Shown piece after piece: positions 36,093 to 44,694 of a stretch of 61,347 bases of DNA (its first letter is position 1; every line of letters starts with the position of its first letter). Where the stretch lies: the NCBI GenBank assembly GCA_009926935.1, contig RFNZ01000011.1:1-61347 (forward strand), written 5' to 3'. Source of the stretch: Pseudomonadota bacterium (lineage in GTDB: Bacteria > Pseudomonadota > Alphaproteobacteria > Micavibrionales > UBA1664). The notes under the pieces were generated by a model. It made no database searches. It was given only the letters and a program-made list of their open reading frames with translations, and was not told the origin of the DNA. The translations under genes were made by a program, and so were the position numbers.

Positions 36093-36923
36093 ATGCAAAA
36101 TAAATTACCCCTTTTTGTTATCCCCGTAGTCATTCTTCTGGCGCTAGGTGGTGCCGGGGCGTGGTGGTTCAAAAGCCAGACACAGTCTGAAGCCGAGGCC
36201 GATCTTGCGCAAGCCCAAGTAACCGAAGGCCAGATTGAAACTGCCGCCGGCGAAGCCCCGATGCCTGAAACAATGCCCGCCCCCGAGGCAGCACCTACCG
36301 AAGTCGCGACCCCCGTGCCCAGCAACGCGGGCCCTGTGAGCGTTCCTGCGGCCGCGCCCGTTGAGGTTGTGGTTGAGGGCAATGACCCTAAATTTCCGAA
36401 AGCTGTCGGTAAACTTGAAGCGCCGATTACCATGTATGATTTCAGCTCGCTGACATGCCCGCATTGCGCTCACGCCCATGCCGAAATTTTGCCACTTCTG
36501 ATCAAAGAATACGTAGAAACAGGCAAAATGCGCATCGTGTTTATGGACTTCCCGCTTAATCAAGAAGCCATGGATGCCAGCAAAGTTGCGCGTTGCATGC
36601 CCAATGACAAGTACTATGGATTTGTAAGCCTGCTTTTCTCATCCATCGAGCAGTGGGTGACGAACCACCCGCAGGCGCTGATCCAGAACGCGGTCATGGC
36701 CGGCCTGCCTGAAGACAAAGCCCGCGCCTGCCTTGCCGATACCAGCGTTGAGCAGGCTCTTTCCGAAGGCGTGAAAGAAGCTGTCAATAAGTATCAAGTG
36801 AATGCGACGCCTACGTTTGTGCTGAACGAGGGTAAAAAAGTGCTCTCGGGCGCACGCCCCTACATCGAGTTCAAGATGGCCATCGACGGCATGCTTGAAG
36901 AGCTTGGTGCCAATAAAGAGTAA
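36093..36923 (+). CDS. DsbA-family thiol-disulfide oxidoreductase, membrane-anchored
   Basis: A 276-residue protein. The N-terminal helix (LPLFVIPVVILLALGGAGAWW) acts as a signal anchor, then comes an Ala/Pro/Glu-rich linker and a DsbA/DsbG-like thioredoxin domain from about residue 105. The active site is CPHC (Cys122, Cys125) and the cis-Pro loop is NATPTFVLN. It is expected to oxidise or isomerise periplasmic proteins. The gene lies 36 bp before smc, a neighbourhood common in alphaproteobacteria. Confidence 0.92.
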   Translation: MQNKLPLFVIPVVILLALGGAGAWWFKSQTQSEAEADLAQAQVTEGQIETAAGEAPMPETMPAPEAAPTEVATPVPSNAGPVSVPAAAPVEVVVEGNDPKFPKAVGKLEAPITMYDFSSLTCPHCAHAHAEILPLLIKEYVETGKMRIVFMDFPLNQEAMDASKVARCMPNDKYYGFVSLLFSSIEQWVTNHPQALIQNAVMAGLPEDKARACLADTSVEQALSEGVKEAVNKYQVNATPTFVLNEGKKVLSGARPYIEFKMAIDGMLEELGANKE

Positions 36924-36959
36924 CGGTTTTCCCCTACACACTTTCAAGACGGAACGTCC

Positions 36960-39900
36960 ATGGTCCAGATCCAGCGCCTACGCCTTAGCGGTTTCAAGTC
37001 CTTCGTTGACAAGACAGAGCTTGATATCGGGGATGGCCTCAACGGTATTGTAGGCCCCAACGGTTGCGGTAAATCCAACCTCGTTGAAGCCCTGCGCTGG
37101 GTCATGGGAGAAAACCGCGCGAAGCACATGCGTGGCGGCGAAATGGAAGACGTCATTTTTGCTGGTACATCCGCCCGCCCTGCGCGCTCGATTGCTGAAG
37201 TTTCACTGTTGCTTGATAACAGCGACGGCTCGGCCCCGCATCCGTTTGGCGGCTCGACCCAAATTGAAGTCACGCGCCGTATCGAACGCGACAAAGGCTC
37301 GCAATATCTGGTCAACGGAAAAGTTGTTCGTGCCCGTGACGTACAGATGCTTTTTGCCGATGCACTCACGGGCGCGCACTCGCCTGCTCTTGTGAGTCAG
37401 GGCCGCGTCACGCAGCTGATACAGGCCAAGCCAACCGAGCGCCGCCAGATGCTTGAGGAATCCGCCGGTGTTGCTTCGCTCTACACGCGCCGCCATGAGG
37501 CGGAGCTGCGCCTTAAAGCCGCCGAAGATAATTTGTCCAAACTTGATCTTGTCATCAACGAGCTTGGCAACCGCGCCAATACACTGCGCAATCAGGCCAA
37601 GCAGGCCACGCGCTACCGCGAGCTTTCGGACGGTATCCGCAGACTTGAAGCCCTTTTGGCATGGCAGGAATGGGGCTCGACCCGCGACAAGATGAAAAAA
37701 GAAGAGCACCGTTTTAACGACACGGAAGCGCAGTTGCGCGAAGTGATGCTTAAAACGGCAGCCCTCAACACCGAGAGCCTTGAGGCAGCCGCGGCTGTTG
37801 ACAGCCTGCGTACGGAAGACGCCGAAGCGCGCGCGGCCTTGCAACTGATGCGCCAAGCGCTTGAGCAATTGGAGCGCGAAACCGCGCACCGCGCCCACGA
37901 ATATACAGATATCAAACGCCAGATGCAGGAGGCCGAGGCCGATCTGCGCCTTGCAACCGAGCAGAGGGAGGCACTGAACGAGCGTGCGTCCATCATCGCC
38001 GCTGATCTTGCGAAAATTGCGGGCGAAGATGCCCATAACCCTCAGGGCCTCTCGGAACTTCAGAATGACCTCGGTTTTGCGAGCGAGGCTGTCCGCCACG
38101 GCGAAAACGATGTTCTTGCGCATCAGGATAAAATGCGCAGCGCTAAATCCCAACTTGAATCAGTCCGCGCTGCCGCCGCGCGCGCTGATGCCGAGATGGT
38201 ACGGGCCGCTGAAAAACTGGCAGCCATAGCCACACAGTACGAAGCTGCCAAAGAGCAAGGCGCCGAAGAACAGGAACTTGCGGACGTAACTGCCGCCATT
38301 GCCGAGGCAGTCATAACGCGCACGGCCCTTGAGGCGACACTCAGCGGCAAGCAAGACGCCGCTGAAGAATTGCGCGCGGCCGTCAGTGCTGCCCGCGAAA
38401 CGCTTGCATCGATCCAGCAAGACCGGAACGCCCGTGAACGCGAGATTAAAAGCCTCAAGGACCTCCTTGCGCGGCTTTCGGAAGGTTTTGAGCAATCGCA
38501 CATTCTTTCACTTGATGTACCGGCGGAGCTTGCCGGTGCCCTTGCCTGTGCCGCCGGTGATGCGGCCCTGCGCGCAGCCAGAGAGCAATGGCTTGGCCAC
38601 GGCGACAGTTTTGCCGATGCCGATTGGCCGGAAGGTGTTACCCCTTTACGCACCTTGATTGACGTGCCTGCTAATTTGGCGGCGTTTGCGTCGTCAGTCG
38701 GTGTTGTCGCCGATGAAGCTGCAGGCCAAATGGCAGCCGCACATTTGCAGCGCGGCCAAATACTTGTGACCCGCACCGGGCATTTGTGGCGTTGGGACGG
38801 GCTTACGGTTACCGCCGCAGCCGAGGCATCGGAAAGCAGGATCATTACACTGCGTGCGCAGTTGCGCGATGCCGAGACGGCGCTTAGCGATGCCCAGCCT
38901 GCTATCGCCAAAGCAGAGGCTGACCTTGCCGCACACATCGTTTCACGCGATACGGCACAGGCAGAAGTTACGCGCATGCAAGCCGAGCTGCGTGATGTTG
39001 CCAGCGGAATACAGCAGCAGGAACGCCGTGCCGATGCCTTGCGCAAGGCTGTCAATGACCGCGTAACAAAACGCGCCATGCTTGAAGGGCAATTTGCCGA
39101 TGCGCAGGCCAGCGCTGAAGCTGCCAAACAGGCATCTGCCAAAGCCACAGATAATTTTGCCAAACTTGAAGCGGGATACAGCGAGGACGCTCTCGCCAAT
39201 GACTTGCGCGCTGCAGAGGAAATTCTGACAGAGCGCCGCGTGCGCCGCGATGCGCTTTCGGCGCAGATTGAATCCATCAAGGCTGCCGCACTTCAGGCCA
39301 AGCAGTTACTGCAAAGCCTTGAGAACGAGGCCGCACGTACCGCAGACCAGATCCAGCGCTTTAATGCTCAGGCACAAAGCCTTTCAGGCCGTATTGCGGC
39401 GCTTGCTGCACGCGAGAACACTCTAGCGCCCCAAGTGGCTGAAGATGAATCAGGCACGGCAAAAAGCGCCATCCTAGACCGGATTGCCAAGGCCGAAGAG
39501 GCTGCACATACTGCGTCGGACATTTTTGCGACTGCCGATGCCAAAGCCAAATCCCTTGCAAGCGAACTCAAGCGCGTTGAAGAAGAAGGTGTGACGTTGC
39601 GTGAACGCCGCGCCGTTATTCAGGCGACGGTGCAGGCACTGCAAGGCGAGCAGGAACGCATCTCAAGCGATATCTCCGAGCGTTTTTCGTGCAGCCCGTC
39701 GGCTCTTGAAAACAGTGTGATGTCCGAGTGGGCTGAAAATATCCCGAGCCAGTCCAAAGCGCGTGCCGAGCGCGATTTTCTCAACCGCGAGCGCGAAGAT
39801 ATGGGCGCTGTCAACCTGCGCGCCGATGTGGAGCTTAGCGAAGCCGAGACCGAAGCCGCCCGCCTTGAAAGCGAAAAAGCAGACCTGACCGCTGCCATTG

Positions 39901-40436
39901 AGCGCCTGCGCGAGGGTATTGGTATGCTGAACGGCGAAGCACGCGAGCGGATCATCAAGACGTTTGATGCTGTTAACACCCACTTCCAACACCTGTTTAA
40001 ACGCCTGTTTGGTGGCGGTGAGGCTTATCTGAAGCTGATTGACTCAGAAGATCCGCTTGATGCCGGGCTCGAAATTTTTGCGCAGCCACCCGGGAAATCC
40101 TTGCAGTCGCTCTCGCTGCTATCGGGCGGGGAGCAAACGCTGACCGCGCTTTCCATGATTTTTGCGATGTTCTTGGCGAACCCAGCGCCTGTTTGCGTAC
40201 TGGATGAGGTGGACGCGCCGCTTGATGACGCGAACGTGGACCGCGTGTGCGGATTGCTTGAAGAAATGTCCGCGCAGTGCGCGACGCGCTTCCTGATCAT
40301 CACGCACCACCGCATGACGATGGCCCGCATGGACCGCCTGTACGGCGTAACCATGGCCGAGCGCGGAATATCGCAGCTTGTGTCGGTGAATTTGGCCGCG
40401 CAAGGCGACCTTTTGGCCCATACGAAGGCGGCATAG
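36960..40436 (+). CDS. smc: Chromosome segregation ATPase SMC
   Basis: A 1158-residue condensin core subunit. The N-terminal head has Walker A GPNGCGKSN (about 33-41); the C-terminal head has signature LLSGGEQTLTALSMIF and Walker B VCVLDEVDAPLDD. Two long coiled coils flank a hinge at about 515-650 (AGALACAAGDAALRAAREQW). The coils are very rich in Ala, Glu and Arg. ATG 36960 starts MVQIQRLRLSGFKSF, the usual N-terminus. The partner genes scpA and scpB are not in this window. Confidence 0.97.
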   Translation: MVQIQRLRLSGFKSFVDKTELDIGDGLNGIVGPNGCGKSNLVEALRWVMGENRAKHMRGGEMEDVIFAGTSARPARSIAEVSLLLDNSDGSAPHPFGGSTQIEVTRRIERDKGSQYLVNGKVVRARDVQMLFADALTGAHSPALVSQGRVTQLIQAKPTERRQMLEESAGVASLYTRRHEAELRLKAAEDNLSKLDLVINELGNRANTLRNQAKQATRYRELSDGIRRLEALLAWQEWGSTRDKMKKEEHRFNDTEAQLREVMLKTAALNTESLEAAAAVDSLRTEDAEARAALQLMRQALEQLERETAHRAHEYTDIKRQMQEAEADLRLATEQREALNERASIIAADLAKIAGEDAHNPQGLSELQNDLGFASEAVRHGENDVLAHQDKMRSAKSQLESVRAAAARADAEMVRAAEKLAAIATQYEAAKEQGAEEQELADVTAAIAEAVITRTALEATLSGKQDAAEELRAAVSAARETLASIQQDRNAREREIKSLKDLLARLSEGFEQSHILSLDVPAELAGALACAAGDAALRAAREQWLGHGDSFADADWPEGVTPLRTLIDVPANLAAFASSVGVVADEAAGQMAAAHLQRGQILVTRTGHLWRWDGLTVTAAAEASESRIITLRAQLRDAETALSDAQPAIAKAEADLAAHIVSRDTAQAEVTRMQAELRDVASGIQQQERRADALRKAVNDRVTKRAMLEGQFADAQASAEAAKQASAKATDNFAKLEAGYSEDALANDLRAAEEILTERRVRRDALSAQIESIKAAALQAKQLLQSLENEAARTADQIQRFNAQAQSLSGRIAALAARENTLAPQVAEDESGTAKSAILDRIAKAEEAAHTASDIFATADAKAKSLASELKRVEEEGVTLRERRAVIQATVQALQGEQERISSDISERFSCSPSALENSVMSEWAENIPSQSKARAERDFLNREREDMGAVNLRADVELSEAETEAARLESEKADLTAAIERLREGIGMLNGEARERIIKTFDAVNTHFQHLFKRLFGGGEAYLKLIDSEDPLDAGLEIFAQPPGKSLQSLSLLSGGEQTLTALSMIFAMFLANPAPVCVLDEVDAPLDDANVDRVCGLLEEMSAQCATRFLIITHHRMTMARMDRLYGVTMAERGISQLVSVNLAAQGDLLAHTKAA

Positions 40437-40448
40437 ATATTTTTATCT

Positions 40449-40537
40449 TCATCCTTGCGAAGGCAGGGATCCACGGTGAAAAATGGATATAGCCTGCTTG
40501 TTTTTACAGTGGATGCCTGCCTTTGCAGGCATGACGA
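40449..40537. repeat. Palindromic interspersed repeat, family A
   Basis: The left arm begins TCATCCTTGCGAAGGCAGGG and the right arm ends CTGCCTTTGCAGGCATGACG, inverted copies around a 35-base middle. It fills the gap between smc and atpI. It is related to the copies at 19667-19754 and 51664-51752. Confidence 0.85.
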
Positions 40538-40548
40538 GGTTTTGAAAA

Positions 40549-40869
40549 ATGACGAATGACGAAGATAAGCTCAAAACCCTTCAGGCACAGATTGATGCCC
40601 TGAAGGCCAAGACCGAACCCGCCAAGGGCGATGGAACAACGGCTGATTCGCGCGCCATGTCGGTTGGCATGCGGGCTGGTACCGAACTTGTGGGGGCTAC
40701 CGTCGGTGCGGCCCTTATTGGATACGGCCTTGACCGCTGGCTGGGTACCAAGCCGTGGCTTTTGATTGTCATGCTTTTACTGGGCATTGGCGCAGGTTTT
40801 CTAAATATTTGGAAACTAACGCAAAATCAGGATGCACCTCCGTCTGAAAAAAAAATTCAGGACAATTAA
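40549..40869 (+). CDS. atpI: ATP synthase accessory protein AtpI/AtpZ
   Basis: A 106-residue protein with a charged N-terminus and two membrane helices (about 45-65 and 72-92), matching the ATPase gene 1 (AtpI/AtpZ) family that helps c-ring assembly or Mg/Ca handling in other species. The GRxLDRWLGTKPW pattern is GYGLDRWLGTKPWLL here. It leads the Fo genes, as in other alphaproteobacteria. Confidence 0.85.
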   Translation: MTNDEDKLKTLQAQIDALKAKTEPAKGDGTTADSRAMSVGMRAGTELVGATVGAALIGYGLDRWLGTKPWLLIVMLLLGIGAGFLNIWKLTQNQDAPPSEKKIQDN

Positions 40870-40895
40870 AAGAAATCCTTGGCAAATGATGGTGA

Positions 40896-40913
40896 GCCCC
40901 TTAAATAAGGGGC
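40896..40913 (+). terminator. Hairpin between atpI and atpB
   Basis: Seven-base arms GCCCCTT and AAGGGGC with loop AAAT, followed by GAATTTTG. It could be a weak terminator or an mRNA-processing hairpin that tunes atpB relative to atpI. The T-run is poor. Confidence 0.45.
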
Positions 40914-40949
40914 GAATTTTGTAGCAACCCCGACCCTTTGTAGAGAGCC

Positions 40950-41684
40950 GTGGCTGACCCTATCCATCAGTTTGTCATTCAAGACATTATTCCCCTAAAT
41001 ATCGGGGGGATTGATCTTTCCTTCACCAATTCCGCCCTTTGGATGGTTGTTGCTGCCGGTCTTTCGACCACGGTACTGACAATGGCCATGAGCCGCGCTT
41101 CGATGGTGCCAGGGCGCCTACAGGTTTTTGCAGAATCCACCTACTCCTTCATCGCCAACATGGTGCGCGACAATAGCGGCCATGACGGCATGAAATACTT
41201 TCCGTTTGTATTTACGCTGTTTTCGGTAGTGCTGATGGGCAACATGCTTGGCATGATCCCTTATTCCTTCACCTACACCAGCCATTTGGCTGTAACGGCC
41301 GGCCTTGCAGTTTTCATTTTCCTGTTTGTCACGGCGCTTGGTTTTGCGCGCCACGGCCTGCACTTTTTTGAATTCTTTTCACCGGCTGGCGTACCGCTTG
41401 CGCTTAAATTCATTGTTGTGCCGCTTGAGATCGTTTCCTATCTCACACGCCCTATCACGCTTTCCATGCGTTTATTCGCGAACATGATGGCGGGGCACCT
41501 TGTGCTCAAAGTTTTTGCGGGTTTTTGCGTGTCGCTTATGTCCATCAGCATTGTGGCATCTGTCATACCGATGGCTTTCAACGTGATCATGATTGCATTT
41601 GAATTCATGATCGCGTTTTTGCAGGCCTATGTATTTACCATCCTCACATGCATCTATCTTAAAGATGCGTTGGAGATGCACTAG
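40950..41684 (+). CDS. atpB: ATP synthase Fo subunit a
   Basis: Proton-channel subunit a, 244 residues with five or six membrane helices. The essential Arg is in ITLSMRLFANMMAGH. Start is GTG 40950 (AGAGAG just upstream), giving MADPIHQFVIQDIIP, a typical alphaproteobacterial N-terminus. Followed by atpE after 39 bp. Confidence 0.97.
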   Translation: MADPIHQFVIQDIIPLNIGGIDLSFTNSALWMVVAAGLSTTVLTMAMSRASMVPGRLQVFAESTYSFIANMVRDNSGHDGMKYFPFVFTLFSVVLMGNMLGMIPYSFTYTSHLAVTAGLAVFIFLFVTALGFARHGLHFFEFFSPAGVPLALKFIVVPLEIVSYLTRPITLSMRLFANMMAGHLVLKVFAGFCVSLMSISIVASVIPMAFNVIMIAFEFMIAFLQAYVFTILTCIYLKDALEMH

Positions 41685-41723
41685 TTTCAACACAGTTCAA
41701 CCGTAGAAAAAGGAAGTAAAAAA

Positions 41724-41948
41724 ATGGAACTCGAAGCCGCGAAATTGATTGCAGCCGCCCTTGCCCTTCTGCCGATGTTCGGCGTTGGTATTGGTCTTGG
41801 CCACATCTTTTCGTCCTACAACAACGCGATTGGCCGCAACCCGGGCGCTGCCGAACTTCTGGACAAGAAGTTCTTCCTGACCTTCGCCCTGACCGAGGCT
41901 CTGGCTATTTTCGCGCTGGTTATCTCGCTCATCATCCTTTTCGGTTAA
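41724..41948 (+). CDS. atpE: ATP synthase Fo subunit c
   Basis: The 74-residue c-ring protein, two helices joined by the polar loop AIGRNPGA. The ion-binding acidic residue is Glu in FALTEALAIFAL (Glu58). The lack of extra polar ligands suggests proton rather than sodium use. AAGGAAG precedes ATG 41724. Confidence 0.97.
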   Translation: MELEAAKLIAAALALLPMFGVGIGLGHIFSSYNNAIGRNPGAAELLDKKFFLTFALTEALAIFALVISLIILFG

Positions 41949-41978
41949 TCTCCCTAGAGAGATGACAGGAAGGCTCTG

Positions 41979-42779
41979 ATGCTGAGGATCCGCGAAACCC
42001 TTGTGCTGTGTGCTGCGCTAGCCGTAATGGCTGCCGCACCTGCCATGGCACAGCAAGGCGTCACGCCCACGGCACAACCCGCACCACTCGCGGCACCGCC
42101 TGTAGGTGCCGTTGGCGCGGAGCTGCCTTTCATCAGCGACGGAGCCAATCAGCCTGTATTGCAGACCATATCACCTGATGGACAGGCCATTGCCCCCGAG
42201 GCAATGGTGGCGCCGATGGCCGCAGGCGGAGACCCGCATGCGGCAGACGCCCATGGTGATGGCCACGCTAAAAAGGCAGGATTGCCGCAATTTGATGTCA
42301 CGACTTTCCCGAAGCAGCTGTTCTGGCTTGCTCTGACTTTCGTGTTTTTGTACGTCATGTATTCCAAGGTTACATTGCCGCGCATCGGTTCCGTTATCGA
42401 GAACCGCGCCAGCAAGGTTGCCGAGGATCTGCGTGCCGCAGAGCAGCTTAAGGCAGATGTCGAGCGTGTGCGCAGCGAATACGAGGCCGCGATAACCGCA
42501 GCCCAGAGCGACGCACAAAAGCAAATCGCCTCGGTACAGGCTGATATAAAACGCCTTTCCGAGACGCAGGATGCCGCCTTCAAGGCCAAGGCAGAAAGCG
42601 CCATCGAGACACTAGAAAAGAAAATCGACGTCAACCGCACCCGCGCCCTAGCCGAGTTGAACAGCATAGCGGCAGAGCTTGCCGTTGACATTGCCGCACG
42701 TGTTGCGGGCGTTAAAACCGACAAGTCTGCCGCACAGGCCGTTATTGACGGCACCCGCGGCAAGGCCAAGGCTGCATAG
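41979..42779 (+). CDS. atpF': ATP synthase Fo subunit b' with long exported N-terminal extension
   Basis: The peripheral-stalk subunit b' of the type found in alphaproteobacteria and plastids. The membrane helix and stalk begin near residue 108 (FPKQLFWLALTFVFLYVMYSKVTLPRIGSVIENR) and run as coiled coil to the end. Unusually, about 105 residues precede it. These consist of a signal peptide (MLRIRETLVLCAALAVMAAA, cleavage after AMA), an Ala/Pro-rich region and a His-rich DPHAADAHGDGH stretch. At 266 residues it exceeds the usual 160-200. The start is well supported by AGGAAGG before ATG 41979, so the extension is probably made and exported. The next gene is atpF, nine bases on. Confidence 0.92.
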   Translation: MLRIRETLVLCAALAVMAAAPAMAQQGVTPTAQPAPLAAPPVGAVGAELPFISDGANQPVLQTISPDGQAIAPEAMVAPMAAGGDPHAADAHGDGHAKKAGLPQFDVTTFPKQLFWLALTFVFLYVMYSKVTLPRIGSVIENRASKVAEDLRAAEQLKADVERVRSEYEAAITAAQSDAQKQIASVQADIKRLSETQDAAFKAKAESAIETLEKKIDVNRTRALAELNSIAAELAVDIAARVAGVKTDKSAAQAVIDGTRGKAKAA

Positions 42780-42788
42780 GAGAACACC

Positions 42789-43271
42789 ATGGCTTTTCTT
42801 GAAAATGCAACCAACTGGGTTTTAATCTCCTTCGTCATTTTCGCGGTTGTTTTTTTCCGTGTCGGCTGGAAGCAGGTTCTAGCCAAGCTTGATGCCAAAA
42901 TCGACAGTATTCGCAACGAGATCGACGCTGCTTCCAAACTGCGCCTTGAAGCCGCCGACATGCTGGCCCAGTATCAGGCCCGCCATGCATCCGCTATGAA
43001 GGAAGCCGCCGAGATATCAGCCCGCGCCAAAACACAGGCTGAGGCCATCCGCGCCAAGGCCGAAGACGACCTGCGCGAAACTTTGGCGCGCCGTGAAAAG
43101 CAACTGGCTGAGCGCCTGACCCGCATCGAACAAGCTGCTGAGGCCGAGTTGCGTGCGGCGACTGCGGCTATCGCGCTTAGCGCATCCGATACGATTATCC
43201 GCAAAGGACTTGATGCCAAGGGGCACAGCGCCCTTGTTGACCAGTCGGTTTCATCGCTTTCGGGCATCTAA
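42789..43271 (+). CDS. atpF: ATP synthase Fo subunit b
   Basis: A 160-residue peripheral-stalk subunit b: one N-terminal membrane helix (WVLISFVIFAVVFFRVGW) then a long charged coiled coil. AGGAGA lies before ATG 42789. It ends the Fo cluster. The F1 genes (atpHAGDC) are not in this window, as is usual for alphaproteobacteria where the two clusters are apart. Confidence 0.95.
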   Translation: MAFLENATNWVLISFVIFAVVFFRVGWKQVLAKLDAKIDSIRNEIDAASKLRLEAADMLAQYQARHASAMKEAAEISARAKTQAEAIRAKAEDDLRETLARREKQLAERLTRIEQAAEAELRAATAAIALSASDTIIRKGLDAKGHSALVDQSVSSLSGI

Positions 43272-43316
43272 TCTGTATTTATTGATTTTTGGCCTTATCC
43301 TTTGGCATATTATGTT

Positions 43317-43886
43317 ATGTCAAAAACCGGGCATATTGAGAAACTTGCAGCACATTTTGCCGCGCGCAAAGTGTTTATGGTTGGCGTTGATTTGCAGGCG
43401 CGCTACCTTACGCCGTTTTTGGCCCCTGTTTATGAAGAAGCCGAGCGCCTATCAGACGGTATTGCCGAGGATGTCAGCCGCCGTATTCTTGTAAGACACA
43501 ACTCACATGAACCGAAGGCGGAGATTGCCGTAAGAGTGCGTACCGGCACCTTTATCCGTGACAAGTACAATGATATTGCGACCTATACCAACCTCCTGAA
43601 TCCAGAAAAGAAAGACTGCAAGGGCCATGCCGCCCTCGTGTACGGGGTTTATGCCGGCAATTGCGTTTACTGGGTGCTTAAGCATTCGTTGCTGCCTTAT
43701 GGTTTTAAGCCGTATGTGTGCCTTGATGCGATTGACATACGGCGTGAACATGACGCCCTAAAACCTAAAAGCACAGAGGAACTGAGACGAATTGCGCAGG
43801 CTATGTACGGCCCCCGTGTAGGCATTTTGACCCGCGCTGAAATCATGGCGGCGCGTGACCTTGCCAAGATGCAACTGGCTGCGTGA
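43317..43886 (+). CDS. Unknown protein
   Basis: A 189-residue protein of unrecognised family. It has no signal peptide or membrane helix. Possible features are VFMVGVDLQARY (about 19-30), a TGTFIRDKYND segment and a few Cys (DCKGHAALVYGVYAGNCVYW) in the middle. The C-terminal 40 residues are helical and charged. ATG 43317 gives MSKTGHIEKL; the upstream in-frame start at 43302 has no ribosome site either. It lies between atpF and nadD, same strand. Confidence 0.7.
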   Translation: MSKTGHIEKLAAHFAARKVFMVGVDLQARYLTPFLAPVYEEAERLSDGIAEDVSRRILVRHNSHEPKAEIAVRVRTGTFIRDKYNDIATYTNLLNPEKKDCKGHAALVYGVYAGNCVYWVLKHSLLPYGFKPYVCLDAIDIRREHDALKPKSTEELRRIAQAMYGPRVGILTRAEIMAARDLAKMQLAA

Positions 43887-43930
43887 TTATCGCTTTGACG
43901 TTTACGCGCGAATGGTAGAATAAGCCTTCA

Positions 43931-44548
43931 ATGCCTTGTTTCACCCCCTCGCCCCATAAACTTTCTGCCGCACGGTGGGAGGGGTTGCGCGTGGGGATTT
44001 TGGGCGGCTCGTTCAACCCGGCCCATGCCGGCCACATGCATATTGCACGGCAGGCGCTGATCCGCCTTAAGCTTCATGCAATATGGTGGGTTGTAAGCCC
44101 CGGTAATCCGCTCAAGACAAAAACCCCGCTTGCCGATTTTGAAGCGCGGGTTATGGCCGCTCAATCCTTTTTAAAGCACCCGCGCATGGTTGCGACCGAT
44201 ATCGAAGGCAGCCTCCACACGCGCTACACCTATGACACCATCCGCCGCCTTAAGGTTCTTTTTCCGCGTACGCAGTTTGTGTGGATTGCAGGCATGGATA
44301 ATGCCTGCGCCTTTGACCAATGGGACCGCTGGGCCGATTTGCCGGGCCTGATACCCTTCGTGTTTTTTGACAGGCCGCCCCAGGCGCTCAAAGTGAAAGG
44401 TAAACGCCTGCGCCAGTGCCGCAAGATACGGCAGCGCACCAAAACGACTTCGCGCGCACTCTACCCGCATGAGAACGGCGTTTTCTGGATGTTACAGGGC
44501 AAAGCGCTCAATATTTCATCAAGCGAAATCAGGAGCAGAAAACGCTGA
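43931..44548 (+). CDS. nadD: Nicotinate-nucleotide adenylyltransferase
   Basis: Makes nicotinate adenine dinucleotide in NAD synthesis. The HxGH nucleotidyltransferase motif is GGSFNPAHAGHMHIA (about 25-39) and the C-terminal motif is ISSSEIRSRKR. At 205 residues it is normal, though it ends abruptly after the ISSSEIR motif. It is followed by rsfS and rlmH, a common arrangement. Confidence 0.95.
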   Translation: MPCFTPSPHKLSAARWEGLRVGILGGSFNPAHAGHMHIARQALIRLKLHAIWWVVSPGNPLKTKTPLADFEARVMAAQSFLKHPRMVATDIEGSLHTRYTYDTIRRLKVLFPRTQFVWIAGMDNACAFDQWDRWADLPGLIPFVFFDRPPQALKVKGKRLRQCRKIRQRTKTTSRALYPHENGVFWMLQGKALNISSSEIRSRKR

Positions 44549-44561
44549 CCGGAAAGCCTTT

Positions 44562-44591
44562 TTGCCGAAAAGTACGACTCTGGTGTATACT
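44562..44591 (+). promoter_or_regulatory. Possible sigma70 promoter upstream of the rsfS leader
   Basis: TTGCCG (44562-44567) and TATACT (44586-44591) are 18 bases apart. If used, transcription would begin around 44598, so the small ORF at 44602 would be nearly leaderless. Confidence 0.45.
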
Positions 44592-44601
44592 GGAGGTGTT
44601 G

Positions 44602-44691
44602 ATGATAATTATCACATCCGCCGCAACCGCCCATCAAACCACGCATCGTGGTCGGGCGGTTTTTTATTCAACCCCAACCTTACGGAGATAG
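44602..44691 (+). CDS. Putative leader peptide upstream of rsfS
   Basis: A 29-codon ORF that is too short to be scored as a normal gene. GGAGGT lies five bases before ATG 44602. It begins MIIITSAATA (three Ile, then Thr) and ends with TAG at 44689-44691. It runs through the hairpin at 44625-44665 and is in the same frame as rsfS, whose apparent start lies three bases past the TAG. This is the layout of a transcription or translation attenuator. Its existence as a peptide is inference. The codons 2-4 come from a palindrome TGATAATTATCA (44603-44614). Confidence 0.5.
   Translation: MIIITSAATAHQTTHRGRAVFYSTPTLRR
44625..44665 (+). terminator. Terminator-like hairpin inside the rsfS leader
   Basis: Outer stem AACCGCCC (44625-44632) pairs with GGGCGGTT (44654-44661). 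An inner stem ACCAC/GTGGT (44638-44652) strengthens it, and a run of Ts continues to 44665. It could end the nadD transcript or act as the terminator of an attenuator for rsfS. Confidence 0.8.
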
Positions 44692-44694
44692 AAC

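Noticed and set aside
37203..38153. 316-codon minus-strand frame in the smc head region
   Set aside because: Overlaps the conserved SMC sequence; no support of its own.
38123..39280. 385-codon open frame antisense to smc
   Set aside because: It is a shadow of the Ala/Arg-rich coiled-coil region; Ser/Ala-rich product without recognisable features.
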